Below, piece by piece: positions 34,501-45,000 of a stretch of 64,000 nt of DNA. The stretch spans positions 1-64,000 of the forward strand of contig CAYGQE010000004.1 of assembly GCA_964351995.1 (NCBI GenBank). The letters are read 5' to 3'. Source of the DNA: SZUA-35 sp964351995 (GTDB lineage Bacteria; Actinomycetota; Acidimicrobiia; Acidimicrobiales; SZUA-35). The notes beneath the pieces were generated by a model. That model was not told the DNA's origin. It ran no database searches and was given only the letters and a program-made list of their open reading frames with translations. Each line of letters begins with the position of its first letter. Within the stretch, counting starts at the first letter, position 1. A program made the position numbers and the translations under genes.

Positions 34501-36141
34501 ATGACTGCAGCCATTGATGCCGGTGCCACTGACACGCCACTCATCGAGCAGACGATCGGTGACAACCTCGACGCCACCGTGGCCCGCTTTCCCGACCGGG
34601 AAGCACTGGTCGTTCCTCACCAGGGCATCCGCCAGACATGGACCGAGTTCGCCGCCACCGTCGATGCCGTAGCGAAAGGCCTGATGGCTCGCGGCGTCGA
34701 GAAAGGTGACCGGGTCGGTATGTGGAGCCCGAACTTCGCCGAGTGGGCGTACATCCAATACGCAACGGCCAAGGTCGGTGCCATCCAGGTCAACGTCAAC
34801 CCGGCGTACCGCACCAACGAACTCGAATACGCCATGAAGCAGTCCGGCTGTCGGATGCTGGTGACTCGTACCGAGTACCTCACCTCGGGCTATCGCGACA
34901 TGGTCGAAGCGGTTCGCCACAACCTGCCCGACCTCACTGATGTCGTCTACTTCGACACCGACGACTGGGCCGCACTGATCTCCGACGGCGAAGCCGTGAG
35001 CGACGCTGACCTCACGGCTCGAGCGGCAACACTCGACCAGAACGACCCCATCAACATCCAATACACCTCGGGCACGACCGGCTTTCCCAAGGGGGCCACG
35101 CTCAGCCACCGGAGCATCCTCAACGACGCTGCGCTCGTTGGGCAAGCCTGCGCCTACGACGAAACCGATCGAGTGTGCATTCCCGTGCCCTTCTACCACT
35201 GCTTCGGCATGGTGATGGGCAACCTGGCGTGCTCGGTCTATGGCGCCACCATGGTGATTCCCTGCGCCAGCTTCGACCCAACTGCGGTGCTGCAAGCGGT
35301 GCAGGACGAGCGCTGCACGTCTCTTTATGGCGTGCCCACGATGTTCGTCGCCGAGCTCGCCAACGAGACCCTCGAAGCCATGGATCTGTCCTCACTCCGC
35401 ACCGGCATCATGGCCGGTTCACCCTGTCCCATCGAAGTCATGCGCAGTGTCATCGACAAGATGAACATGTCGCAGGTCACGATCGCGTACGGCATGACCG
35501 AGACCTCACCGGTGTCGACCCAGACCAGCGTCAACGACTCGGTTGAACACCGGGTCACCACGGTTGGTCGAGTCCTGCCCCACGTCGAGGCCAAGATCGT
35601 CCATCCCGAAACAGGCGAGACGGTCGAGCGTGGCGAGGACGGCGAGTACTGCACTCGCGGCTTCCACGTGATGCTCGGCTACTGGGAGGACGACGAGAAG
35701 ACAGCCGAGGCCATCGATGCCGACGGCTGGATGCACTCAGGCGACCTCGCCACCATGGACGAAGACGGCTACGTCAACATCGTTGGCCGCATCAAGGACC
35801 TCATCATTCGAGGTGGCGAGAACATCTATCCCCGAGAGATCGAGGAGTTCCTCTACACCCACCCTGCGGTCGCCGATGCTCAGGTGATTGGTGTGCCCGA
35901 CCTCAAATACGGCGAGCAGATCATGGCCTGGGTCCAGCTCGTCGAGGGGCAGCAACTCACCGAAGACGAACTCAAGGAGTTCTGTCGCGGCAAGATCGCC
36001 CACTTCAAAGTGCCTCGCTACATCGCCTTCGTGTCGGAGTTCCCCATGACGGTGACCGGCAAGATCCGCAAGATCGAGATGCGCGAGAAGTCGATCGCCG
36101 ATCTCGGCCTCCACGATGCAGCGGCCGAGGAAACCGCCTGA
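34501..36141 (+). CDS. AMP-forming acyl-CoA synthetase, FadD type
   Basis: The 546-residue ANL ligase has the P-loop IQYTSGTTGFPKGATLSH near 180-197, AYGMTETSPVSTQ near 330 and GRIKDLIIRGGENIYPRE near 430, with the late lysine in VTGKIRK. It resembles medium- or long-chain acyl-CoA synthetases. Its stop overlaps the sulfatase ATG by one base (TGATG), so the two are likely translated together; perhaps the sulfatase frees an acid or alcohol used downstream. Confidence 0.92.
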   Translation: MTAAIDAGATDTPLIEQTIGDNLDATVARFPDREALVVPHQGIRQTWTEFAATVDAVAKGLMARGVEKGDRVGMWSPNFAEWAYIQYATAKVGAIQVNVNPAYRTNELEYAMKQSGCRMLVTRTEYLTSGYRDMVEAVRHNLPDLTDVVYFDTDDWAALISDGEAVSDADLTARAATLDQNDPINIQYTSGTTGFPKGATLSHRSILNDAALVGQACAYDETDRVCIPVPFYHCFGMVMGNLACSVYGATMVIPCASFDPTAVLQAVQDERCTSLYGVPTMFVAELANETLEAMDLSSLRTGIMAGSPCPIEVMRSVIDKMNMSQVTIAYGMTETSPVSTQTSVNDSVEHRVTTVGRVLPHVEAKIVHPETGETVERGEDGEYCTRGFHVMLGYWEDDEKTAEAIDADGWMHSGDLATMDEDGYVNIVGRIKDLIIRGGENIYPREIEEFLYTHPAVADAQVIGVPDLKYGEQIMAWVQLVEGQQLTEDELKEFCRGKIAHFKVPRYIAFVSEFPMTVTGKIRKIEMREKSIADLGLHDAAAEETA

Positions 36142-37715
36142 TGTCCGAAGTCGGTGAGCCAGTCGGCAAGCCGAACGTTCTCTTCATCATCACCGACCAG
36201 CACCGGGCCGATCACGTCGGCTTCATGGGCAACGACATCGTTCGCACCCCCAATCTCGACTCGCTCGCATCGAGAGGCACGGTCTTCGAGAACGCATGGG
36301 TCGCCAACCCGGTGTGTATGCCCAACCGCTCATCGATCATGACCAGCCGCATGCCGAGCGTGCACGGCGTCATCTTCAACGACCGCTCGCTCGAGTTGGG
36401 CGCAGCCACTCACGTGCGTCAGTTCCGCGATGCCGGCTGGCGTACGGCTCTCTTCGGCAAGTCCCATCTCCAGCACGGCATGAGTCGCAACTCGGTGCAC
36501 GAACTCAAAGCGACCGCCGCCATCGATCACGGCTACCCCGAGGGCTGGGACACCTTCGAAGATGCCGAGTTGCACGAAGCCGGTGGGCTCGAGATGCCCG
36601 ACGACTTCTATGGTTTCGAGCACGTCGAGCTGGCCATCGACCACGGGGCGAAGGTCAGTGGCCATCACCTGCAGTGGGCCCTCGACCGAGGCGGTCGCTA
36701 CGAGGACCTCGCCGTTCCCTATGGCACCGATGCCCCCGCCCTCCAGCGTTCCGATCGCTGGTGGCAGATCTACCAACCTCCTTACGCCGAGGAACTCCAC
36801 AGCACCAACTTCGTGACCGATCGAACCATCTCGTTCATCAACGACGCCGCCGAGGCCGACGAACCCTGGTTGGCGTGGGCATCGTTCCCCGATCCCCACC
36901 ACCCCATGACCCCGCCCGGCCAGTGGTACGACCGTCACAACCCTGCAGACATGCCGGTGCCCGGGACCCTCGATGATCCGCTCGGTCATGCGCCGGCCTA
37001 CCTCCGTCACATGCAGTCGATCGAGCCATCCGACATGCGGGGCTGGGTCGCCCCGTGCGGTACCCGTGACCCCGCACTCGTGCAGGAAGCGCTGGCAGCT
37101 ACCTACGGAATGATCGAGTTCGTCGACGACGGCGTTGGCCGAATCCTCGCCGCCATCGAAGCCAAGGGACAGCTCGACAACACCATCGTCGTCTTCACCG
37201 CCGACCACGGCGACATGATGGGCGAGCACGGGCTGATGCTGAAGGGATTCATGCCGTTCCGGGGGACCTTGCAGGTGCCGATGGTGATCGTCGACCCAAC
37301 GCGAGAGGCGAACCGCACTTCGAGCCTGTCCAGCAGCATCGATCTCGGCCCGACGCTGATGGACCTGTGCGAGGTCCCCACCCACGACGGCCTGCAGGGG
37401 CGATCCTTGACGCCTCTCCTCGATGACGGCACGGCCAGTGTGCGAGACCACGTGCTGATCGAGGACGACATCCGCAAAACCACGGCAGCAAGGGCGGGAA
37501 TTCCCAGCCGAATCCGCACGCTGATCACCGACGCAGGGGAGAAGTACACCCGTTACAGCAGCGGCGAGTCCATGCTCTTCGATCTCGCCGCCGACCCCGC
37601 CGAGGTCGACGAGTTGAGCCACTCCGGCGTATCGACGGCGGGGGTCAACGAGCGTTTGCTCGACGCAATGATCGCCGCAACCGACGACGCACGTGGCGCT
37701 CCGGTTCGGGCCTGA
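36141..37715 (+). CDS. Sulfatase (alkaline phosphatase superfamily), formylglycine type
   Basis: The 524-residue enzyme starts with the metal site VLFIITDQHRADH and carries CMPNR at 59-63, where Cys59 would be turned into formylglycine by a separate maturase not in the window. A second metal site FTADHGDMMGEHG lies near 352. It hydrolyses a sulfate ester. No signal peptide is seen, so it acts in the cytoplasm, unlike many sulfatases for polymers. It overlaps the acyl-CoA synthetase gene by one base. Confidence 0.92.
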   Translation: MSEVGEPVGKPNVLFIITDQHRADHVGFMGNDIVRTPNLDSLASRGTVFENAWVANPVCMPNRSSIMTSRMPSVHGVIFNDRSLELGAATHVRQFRDAGWRTALFGKSHLQHGMSRNSVHELKATAAIDHGYPEGWDTFEDAELHEAGGLEMPDDFYGFEHVELAIDHGAKVSGHHLQWALDRGGRYEDLAVPYGTDAPALQRSDRWWQIYQPPYAEELHSTNFVTDRTISFINDAAEADEPWLAWASFPDPHHPMTPPGQWYDRHNPADMPVPGTLDDPLGHAPAYLRHMQSIEPSDMRGWVAPCGTRDPALVQEALAATYGMIEFVDDGVGRILAAIEAKGQLDNTIVVFTADHGDMMGEHGLMLKGFMPFRGTLQVPMVIVDPTREANRTSSLSSSIDLGPTLMDLCEVPTHDGLQGRSLTPLLDDGTASVRDHVLIEDDIRKTTAARAGIPSRIRTLITDAGEKYTRYSSGESMLFDLAADPAEVDELSHSGVSTAGVNERLLDAMIAATDDARGAPVRA

Positions 37716-38174
37716 TCAGGCTTCGAGCGCCGCGGCCAGCCGCTCCAGTGTCGCTTCCATGCCGGCACGATTGTGCGTCGCTCGATCGCTGACGCCAGAG
37801 ATCTGCGCACTGCGTTCGAGCGCAGCCTCAGGGCGGAGATCCTGGGTGTGCTCAGTCACGCGACAGCCGCCATTGGTTGCCTCGATGTCGTAGCCCCACT
37901 TCGAAAAGACGAAGTCTCGCGACAAGCAGTCGAACGTGAACCGTTCGTTGGCGACGAGCTCGGTGACACGAGACTCGGTGGTCCATTCCTTGTCGCCGTT
38001 GCGGTTGTGGCCGGTCCACATCGCCCCCACAGCCGCAGCCGAGAACCCCTCGTTCCACTCGCACCTGTAGTTCTCCGGCGACCACTCGCCCATGCGGCTG
38101 ATATCGGTCAGGGCCGAGAACACCGCCTCGGGCGAAGCAGCGATGTCACGGGAAACAGAGATGTCTGGAGTCAT
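37716..38174 (-). CDS. SRPBCC (START-like) family protein
   Basis: The 152-residue protein opens with ISVSRDIAASPEAVFSALTD-like family wording (VSRDIAASPEAVFSALTDI) and ends with the long helix SDRATHNRAGMEATLERLAA, the polyketide-cyclase/START-like fold that holds a hydrophobic ligand. Its end touches the sulfatase end directly, tail to tail with no gap. The ligand is unknown. Confidence 0.85.
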   Translation of the reverse strand: MTPDISVSRDIAASPEAVFSALTDISRMGEWSPENYRCEWNEGFSAAAVGAMWTGHNRNGDKEWTTESRVTELVANERFTFDCLSRDFVFSKWGYDIEATNGGCRVTEHTQDLRPEAALERSAQISGVSDRATHNRAGMEATLERLAAALEA

Positions 38175-38199
38175 GGCGGGAAGCTACTCGCCGGGTGAC

Positions 38200-38655
38200 T
38201 CAGAACGCCAGGCCGAAGTAGGTGCCAGACGTCGTGGCCAGGACGTCACCGTCGCTGTTGGTGATCTCGAGATCGAGGACGTACTTGGAACGGCCCTTCT
38301 CCTCGAGTTCGGTGGTGATTCGCTCGATCTCGTCATCGGCCAACTGGGCGACCACGTAGGCATCACCCATCGCTGGCTTCTTGTAGCGAATGCTGAGCTC
38401 GCCGACGATTGGGTAGAAGCGCTTCGTGTCGAAGGCGCTGCCGAACAGGGTGCCGCCGGGAATCTCTGCCAGCGTGAACAGGGCGCCGGCGTACATCATC
38501 CCCACGTGATTGACATTGCCCTCGAGCGGCATCATCAGCTTGGCCAGACCTCGCCCGTATTCCAGTAGGTCGATACCGGTGTTCTCCACGAACCGGAACG
38601 AGGTGCGGGTGCCTTGACGGATCTTCTCGAAGTCTTCCGGAGTGAGGTCGCTCAT
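38200..38655 (-). CDS. Hotdog-fold thioesterase-like protein
   Basis: The 151-residue protein has a single hotdog domain: a helix with NHVGMMYAGALFTLAEIPGG in the middle and a strand run ELSIRYKKPAMGDAYVVAQL after it. This resembles the DUF4442/PaaI-like group, which hydrolyses acyl-CoA. ATG 38655 gives the compact start MSDLTPEDF; the frame upstream is not coding. It lies 25 bases before the SRPBCC gene on the same strand. Confidence 0.82.
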   Translation of the reverse strand: MSDLTPEDFEKIRQGTRTSFRFVENTGIDLLEYGRGLAKLMMPLEGNVNHVGMMYAGALFTLAEIPGGTLFGSAFDTKRFYPIVGELSIRYKKPAMGDAYVVAQLADDEIERITTELEEKGRSKYVLDLEITNSDGDVLATTSGTYFGLAF

Positions 38656-38805
38656 GGGTGAGAGTGTGGCCGGAGCACGCGATTCGAGCCAGTTGCCCGA
38701 TACAGCGCCGGTGCGAGACAGGGCAACCTGCGAAGCCACGACGACTCCGATACCGGTTCTCGATGGTCCCGCCGCTCACGGACTCAGTTGGGTCCGCGGC
38801 ACGAG

Positions 38806-38846
38806 CCAGACCGGTTCGCCACATCCACCGATGGCGAACGGTCTGG
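38806..38846 (-). terminator. Long hairpin after the 38859 gene
   Basis: Arms 38806-38821 and 38832-38846 pair over 15 bases with one bulge (CCAGACC-GTTCGCCA), around a ten-base loop. It lies 12 bases past the stop of the minus-strand gene at 38859. No T-run follows. The rest of 38656-38805 holds nothing I can name. Confidence 0.6.
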
Positions 38847-38858
38847 CCCCCTCTCTCT

Positions 38859-39494
38859 TCACGGCATCCGGACCAGGAGCATCCGCTCGCTCGATCCCGG
38901 AATGAACAACTCGTCCGCTCCGGCCTTGGCCAGCATCTCGAGGTAGCCGGCGTCGCTCTCGATCGTCTGAGTCGCCGCTTCGACAGCGGCGGGAGTGTCA
39001 GCCCCGGTGAACCAGATCATTTGGAACATGGTGCCGGCCGACGAAGTTGCGACTGTTCCGGGTTGGCCCGTGACCTTCGTGACGTGTTCCATCACGTCGC
39101 ACGACCAAGCAATCGTCCCCGCCATGTCGTTGGCTCGCATCGTGGCACGGGTCACGAAGACGAACGGCGGCGGTGGTCCCGGTTCGCCGGTGACCGCAAC
39201 GACTTCGGCCAGGTAGGTCTCGGCCGGCTGATAGAGCTTCCCGGCGGCCCCTGCCGACAGAGCGCCGAACTCCGTCGAGGCCCCGATCTTGCCCAGCCCT
39301 TCGATCATGTCGGCATAGCCCTCGGAGCGGCTCGACAACATGCAGGTCCCGAACGGTCGCCCGGTCGCCGCCATCCAGGCGGACCACTCGGTGCCTGTTG
39401 CCCCCGCAAGCGCATCCCGCATCTCAGGGACCATGGCTCGGAGCTCACCGCTGTAGCCGGGTGTTGGGATCAGCTCTGATGATTGGATGAACAT
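38859..39494 (-). CDS. Hypothetical protein, 211 residues
   Basis: I do not recognise a family. The protein starts MFIQSSELIPTPGYSGELRA after a good GGAGGAG site, which fixes the ATG at 39494. Two similar-sized halves are visible, each opening with a helix-turn segment around WSAWMAATGRPFG and MFQMIWFTGADTPAAVE; the alternation of strands and helices suggests a ferredoxin-like (dimeric alpha-beta barrel) fold. There is no signal or span. It stands alone with its own hairpin after it. Confidence 0.72.
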   Translation of the reverse strand: MFIQSSELIPTPGYSGELRAMVPEMRDALAGATGTEWSAWMAATGRPFGTCMLSSRSEGYADMIEGLGKIGASTEFGALSAGAAGKLYQPAETYLAEVVAVTGEPGPPPPFVFVTRATMRANDMAGTIAWSCDVMEHVTKVTGQPGTVATSSAGTMFQMIWFTGADTPAAVEAATQTIESDAGYLEMLAKAGADELFIPGSSERMLLVRMP

Positions 39495-39678
39495 GTCTCT
39501 CTCCTCCTGATGGGGCGCTCGTTGCGCCGTTGAGGTGATCATCCGTCAGGCCCGTTACAGCTCCGCGTCACCTCCGTACTCGAAGTTCCGATGGCGAGGC
39601 CATGGCCGGTTGCAGAGCATGCGCTGGAGGGAACGACTACCTTCGTTCGGGCACGTCAGCAGAAATGATGGAGGGATC

Positions 39679-40752
39679 ATGAAGCGGCTGTCGAGAGTTC
39701 TGTACCTGTTTTTCGTGACGGTCATGACCGCTCTCATCGGCGGGTTCGCTTTGTTTCATGCCGCTGAGGCCAATAGCTCGTCCGATGTGCAGACCGGTCG
39801 AGTCATCGATCGCGTCGAGGGAGAGCGGACGGTGACGAACTGCAGCGGGACCAGGAGCAGGACCTCCTGCCGCTCGACCACGTATCCGACGTTCACCGTC
39901 ATTGGTGAGCGTGAGGACGGCACCGCCTGGCTCGTCGTCGGGGAGGGCCCGTATCGAGCCATGGGAGGTGAGCGCGGCGAGGTCGAGGTGTCCACCTCTG
40001 ACCTCACGGGCCGTGTCGTCGGCCTTGTCGGTGCCGACGACGAGTGGAAGCAACCGACCGCTCGATACGCAACGATCGGGTTCGCCGTCCTCGGGTTCTG
40101 GTCGTTGCTCCTCCTCGCGTACGAAGCGGCGCGGCGCGGCGGCCGGTGGACGATGGGCCGATTCGAGCGCCCCGAACTCTTGGTCATCATCCCCGGCGTG
40201 ATGGTCGGGCTCTTCGGAGTGGCGTTCCTGACCGGCGGGCGCGAGTGGGGCTTGGACGTCATCACCTCAGCCGACCTCGACAGCACGTTCATCGCCGACC
40301 CGTTCGACTACGCGATCGTGCAAGACGAGGCATCGGTTCGAGGTGGCGGAAGCACGGTGAACGAGACGTTCACCGCCGGTTTCACACCCCACACGACCGT
40401 TGGCGTCGATCACCTCGTCGATGAGGTCAGGGATGCATGGTTGGCCGCCGACGAGGTATTCGCGATTCCGCTACTCCGAGCCGGTCGACCCCCTGTCACA
40501 CTCGGGCGCGTCGAGTTTGCGGTCGAACACCCGTCTGGAACGTACGAGCCAATCGACTGTCCCGATTCGTTGCTGTCGTTCCCGGAAAGCATCGATGCGG
40601 AGGACAACTTTGGTGGCTTCGTATGCTTCGATCCGGCCGCTGAAGGCGGAATCTTGATGGTGTTCTCTGGCTCGAACCGCTTCATGGAGCTCAAGGCACG
40701 ACCTGGCTACCAGTTGGCGGACAGGACCATCATCGACCCGACGATTGACTAG
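39679..40752 (+). CDS. Membrane protein with a DUF3592-like N-terminal part
   Basis: The 357-residue protein has a span at about 8-28, an outer segment with paired cysteines (NCSGTRSRTSC) and a strand-rich stretch like DUF3592 proteins, then two spans near 130-150 and 170-192. The last 160 residues form a soluble outer or inner domain I cannot place. ATG 39679 follows GGAGGG. It ends 44 bases before the metalloprotease gene on the same strand, so it may belong to the same unit as the helicase. Confidence 0.75.
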   Translation: MKRLSRVLYLFFVTVMTALIGGFALFHAAEANSSSDVQTGRVIDRVEGERTVTNCSGTRSRTSCRSTTYPTFTVIGEREDGTAWLVVGEGPYRAMGGERGEVEVSTSDLTGRVVGLVGADDEWKQPTARYATIGFAVLGFWSLLLLAYEAARRGGRWTMGRFERPELLVIIPGVMVGLFGVAFLTGGREWGLDVITSADLDSTFIADPFDYAIVQDEASVRGGGSTVNETFTAGFTPHTTVGVDHLVDEVRDAWLAADEVFAIPLLRAGRPPVTLGRVEFAVEHPSGTYEPIDCPDSLLSFPESIDAEDNFGGFVCFDPAAEGGILMVFSGSNRFMELKARPGYQLADRTIIDPTID

Positions 40753-40795
40753 ATTCGGCCCGGTGAACGGCGAGGACGAGGGACCATTGGAAGCA

Positions 40796-42004
40796 ATGCC
40801 TGACTCGGCGTCACCGCCAGTTGGGCTGCTCGATGCCCCGGCCTACCACCGGGTCTTGCGTGAGCACTTGGAGCGGACCGAGCCCGAACTGTGGACGTGG
40901 TTTTCCGAATCGGCAGAACCATCGCCTGATGCAATCCATGAAGCCGAGGTCGACCTTCTCAAGACGTCGTATCGACTCGACGGGGGAATGCACGACGTTC
41001 TCACCGCCTACGCCTCCCTTGCCGCTGGCCGCCTCGACCTGTCGGGGAACATCACGCTTTACCAAGAGCTCGGCACGCAGGAGCGCAACGCTCGGGTAGC
41101 GATTCTCGGTGAAGACATCCACATCGTGTTCGGCGGCGACCTGCTCGAGCTTCTGGATCTCGGCGAGCAACAAGCGGTGCTGGCTCACGAACTGGCGCAC
41201 GCCAGCCTCTGGCAGCGCGACGACAAGGCCTATTGGATTCTGGACCGGCTGGTCCACCGCCTGGCCGCTGATCCGAGCGCAGCCGATGCCGTCGGTGAGA
41301 CGGCCCGCCGCCTTCGCCTTCACACCGAGGTCTTCGCCGACGCAATTGCGGCAGAGATCACCGCTGATCGCAACGACGTCATCTCCGCCGTGGTCAAGGT
41401 GAACAGTGGTCTCCGGGCGGTCGACCCCGATGCGTACCTCCGCCAAGCGAGGCAGATCCTCGAGGCTGATCCGGCGTCGAGTCGAGGCTGGACCCACCCT
41501 GAATTGCACGTTCGCGTGGCCAGCTTGGCGGCAAGGTCGTCAACCGACCCCGACGAGCTGATTGCCTCGCTCATCGACGGTCCCGATGAGCTCGATCGCG
41601 TCGATCTCCTCGGCCAACTCCGGTTGCAGCAACTCACCGGCAACGTCCTGGCCTCCGGCGTCCGGGCGAGCATCACTGACGACGCATCGGCCGACGACGT
41701 TGCTGCCCACATCGCCATGTTCCCGGCGGAGGTGCGTGCCGCAGCCGACGGCGCTACCCCCATCGACGACGAAGCGCTCGCAGGCCACGAACCATCGGTC
41801 CGGCATCTGTGTGGTGCGCTGCTGGTCGATGTTGCACTCGCCAGTGAGGGTCGAGCCACCGGCGTCGACCGCATCGCCCCGGTTGCACAAGTTGCTCATC
41901 GTCTTGGGGTCGCCAACGAGTTCGACAAGATCCTTGCCCGAGCGACCGAACGGTCGCTCCGCGATGTTCGCAAGCTGCATGCTTCCGGCGGGGCAACGAC
42001 ATGA
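40796..42004 (+). CDS. M48-like cytoplasmic metalloprotease
   Basis: The 402-residue protein has HELAH at 131-135 and EVFAD at 178-182, the two zinc-site motifs of M48-type peptidases, in a helical setting with no signal or membrane span. The second half is helical and repeat-like. The start is uncertain: ATG 40796 is my choice, GTG 40763 is also in frame. Its stop overlaps the start of the giant helicase gene (ATGA), so both proteins are made together. A protease tied to a helicase-nuclease suggests an activation or killing step in a defence-like system, which is inference. Confidence 0.82.
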   Translation: MPDSASPPVGLLDAPAYHRVLREHLERTEPELWTWFSESAEPSPDAIHEAEVDLLKTSYRLDGGMHDVLTAYASLAAGRLDLSGNITLYQELGTQERNARVAILGEDIHIVFGGDLLELLDLGEQQAVLAHELAHASLWQRDDKAYWILDRLVHRLAADPSAADAVGETARRLRLHTEVFADAIAAEITADRNDVISAVVKVNSGLRAVDPDAYLRQARQILEADPASSRGWTHPELHVRVASLAARSSTDPDELIASLIDGPDELDRVDLLGQLRLQQLTGNVLASGVRASITDDASADDVAAHIAMFPAEVRAAADGATPIDDEALAGHEPSVRHLCGALLVDVALASEGRATGVDRIAPVAQVAHRLGVANEFDKILARATERSLRDVRKLHASGGATT

Positions 42005-45000
42005 GCTTCACCACACTGCTCAGCGAGGCATTGGCCAGCCAGGAACTACCGAACACCGGAGATGTGCTGGCGGTCGGACTGCCGCTCCTTCGCCAGATCG
42101 ACGACTGCCACCAACTCGGCCTCGTGACCCGGCTGCAGGGAACCGATGCGCTGATCTACGACGGCATCGCCCTGCAGCTGCCGGAGGACCTCACTCAGCT
42201 GCCAACGCCCGAGTCAGCGCCCGAGCGCACCGCCGTTCGCCGAGCCAACCCCGCACACTCCGCCGGTGGTATCGAGGTCACGGCACGGCTCGCTCACAAC
42301 ATCGGAGGTGGCCTTGCCGGTGACTATCGAAGTCGAGACGTCCACGACGACATCGGCGGTGAACCACCGAATCGTCCCACCTTCGTGGTCGGGCACCGGG
42401 CATGGGAGCAGTTGCTTGGTGTTCACGACCAACTCACCGACGTCCATCTCGCTGGTCTGATCCTCACCAGCTATGCCACCGGGCTGGACTTCTCGCTGAC
42501 TCCCGCCGTCGACGATCTCGCCCTCGGTCATCGCCATCTCCTGCGTCTCAACCCTGCGCTCCATCCTGTGGTGGCAAATGTGCTCGCCGAGATGGTCGAC
42601 CCTGACCGCCACGCCCGCCCCCGCTCGATCGTCGAAGCCCTCACCAGGCTCGAACACCACCGTGAACTGCCAACCGACCTCGATCTCAGCGCCGCCTACG
42701 AACTCGATCCGACCAACTGGCGTCACGCGGTCCTTTCGAGCCTTCGGGAGCGCGTGTTCGACACCAGTCGACGCAATCGAGCGCTCTACTTCCGACCGAG
42801 CGCTGCGGCGATCTCGCTGACTGAGGCATCCGTTCCGCTGATGTTGGATCTCGGACGGATCAAGCCCGAGGACTTGCTGACGTGGACCGGGAGCAACATC
42901 GATGTGTTCGCGAAGGGCTCGCCGGTCGACCTTGGCCGATGGTGTCGCTTCGAAGAATCTCCTCATCTCGCACCCGGGCTCGACAAGCTCATCTCCGACG
43001 AACGCAAGCTGCGGGCCGAGCACGGTCACGGTCGTCTTCGGCTGATCATTGCGTTCCTGCGTTGGGTCGACCCGGAGAACGACGAGTTGATCAACTCGCC
43101 GTTGCTGACGATCGCCGCTGATCTCTCCAAGAAGAAGGGAGTCACCGATCGCTATCGCCTCGCAGTCGGCGAAACCGCCGACGTCAATCCCGTCCTTCGT
43201 CACGTGCTCAGCAGCCGCTTCGGTGTCGACCTTCTCGAACGCATCGATGCCGACGCTGCATCGGTTGTTGCGTTCGTCGCCGACCTCGAACAGCGAGTGC
43301 AGGCAACGGATCCGGGCCTCACGATCGACCTCGTCGACAAGCCACGGGTCAGCCTCATCCGGCGTCGGGCCCAGCTCCGCGTCGACGCGTATCTGCGGCG
43401 TCGGGCGCAGGCGCAAGCCTCGTCAGGTCGTTGGCGCCGAAACGACTACAGCTATGACCGAGACGATTGGCGCCCACTCGGGCTCACGCTCTTCCAACGC
43501 TTCGTTCAGCCCACCGAGCTCCCCCTGCGCATGTTGGCAGGCGCAGATCCGACCGAGCGGCGGGTGCCGAGCTTCGCGGCAACGCGCGAGCGTGAAATGG
43601 TGGCGATGAGTTCGGGCGACGTCAGCCGCCACCGATGGGAGGTCGATCTTTGCGCTGTCACGCTCGCTTCGCTCGGGACCCGCCGATCCACACTCGCTCG
43701 CGACTACGACGAACTGCTGCAACCGGAAACGCCGTCGCCCGATGGTCCCACGCCCTTCGACTTGATGTTCTCGCCCGACCGAACTCGCGTCAGCCATGGC
43801 GACGTCGAGCCCATCTCGGTCGACCAATTCCTCGTGCTTCCGGCGGACTCCACACAGGCTGCGGCCGTGCGCCGTGGCCTCCGTGGCGACTCTTTCATCA
43901 TCCAGGGTCCACCCGGCACCGGCAAGAGCCAGACGATCACCAACCTGATTGCGGGGCTGGTGGCCGAGGGTAAGCGGGTGCTCTTCGTGTGTGAGAAGCG
44001 AGCGGCCCTCGATGTGGTTGCTCACCGACTCCGCCAGGTGGGCCTCGGCCCGCTCGTCGCCTCGATCCACGACGCCGAGCTCGATCGGAAGTCCTTCATC
44101 AAAGAGCTCGGCGAGACGTATCACGACTTTTCCGAGCCAACCAATGCCGACGACGAGGGAGTCAGGGCGGCTGCGCTCGCCAGTGTCGAGGCGCTTTTGC
44201 GACCCCTGGAGATCACGTTCGCCGGGCTCCACCAGCCAGCGCTGGGTTCCTTGTCGATGTCTGAGGCAATCGAGCGCTTGGTGATCTTGCGGGTCAACGG
44301 GGCAAGTAACGACACCCCGCTGCCGCACGACGGTGTTCCCGTCGACGGTTGGATCGCGGCCCGGCCAGCACTCGATCGAACCCAGGCCGCACTGTCGGCG
44401 TCGCACCTCGACCCCGACCTGTCGACGCACGCCGTCCTGCGTGTGACACCCAGCTACGTCCAGTCCATCGAGCCGCTGAGCCAGCTGCCGGTGCTGGGTG
44501 CTTCGCTGGTCGATGCCATCGACCGGGTGCTTGCCGCGGTCGACAAGCTTCCCTCGGTCGATTCGTCGACGATCTCAGGCGACCAGCTTGCGTCCCTGAC
44601 GACGAACGGCGAGATGTTCCAGGGCCTCGTGGCCCGCAACCTCGGTGGCATCGTCGATCGAGCCAGCTCGGCGCATCAGCAACTCCGGGCCGCGCATGAC
44701 AGCGCCGCTGTTCTGGCTGCGGCGGCCGCTGCGGTCCAACCCACTCGCGAGCGGTGGAACCAGTTGCTCTCGCTCGAGGATGCCCGCAACGGTCTGGCGG
44801 TCGCACAGGCGGCAGAGGAGTCCCTTGGTCGATTCTTCAACGGGCGGTGGCGAAGCCTGAAGAAGGTCGTCGAGGCCAGCTACCGCTTCGACGCCCACCA
44901 TGTCGAACCAACCATCACCCAAGTGCTGGCCGACCTCGTGTCGTTCCACGATGCTGAGCAGGCAGCGCACGCTCATCACCACCAGCTCGTGGCGACCTAC

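Noticed and set aside
36330..37622. Open frame of 430 codons antisense to the sulfatase
   Set aside because: The sulfatase metal and formylglycine motifs are on the plus strand; this is a shadow frame.
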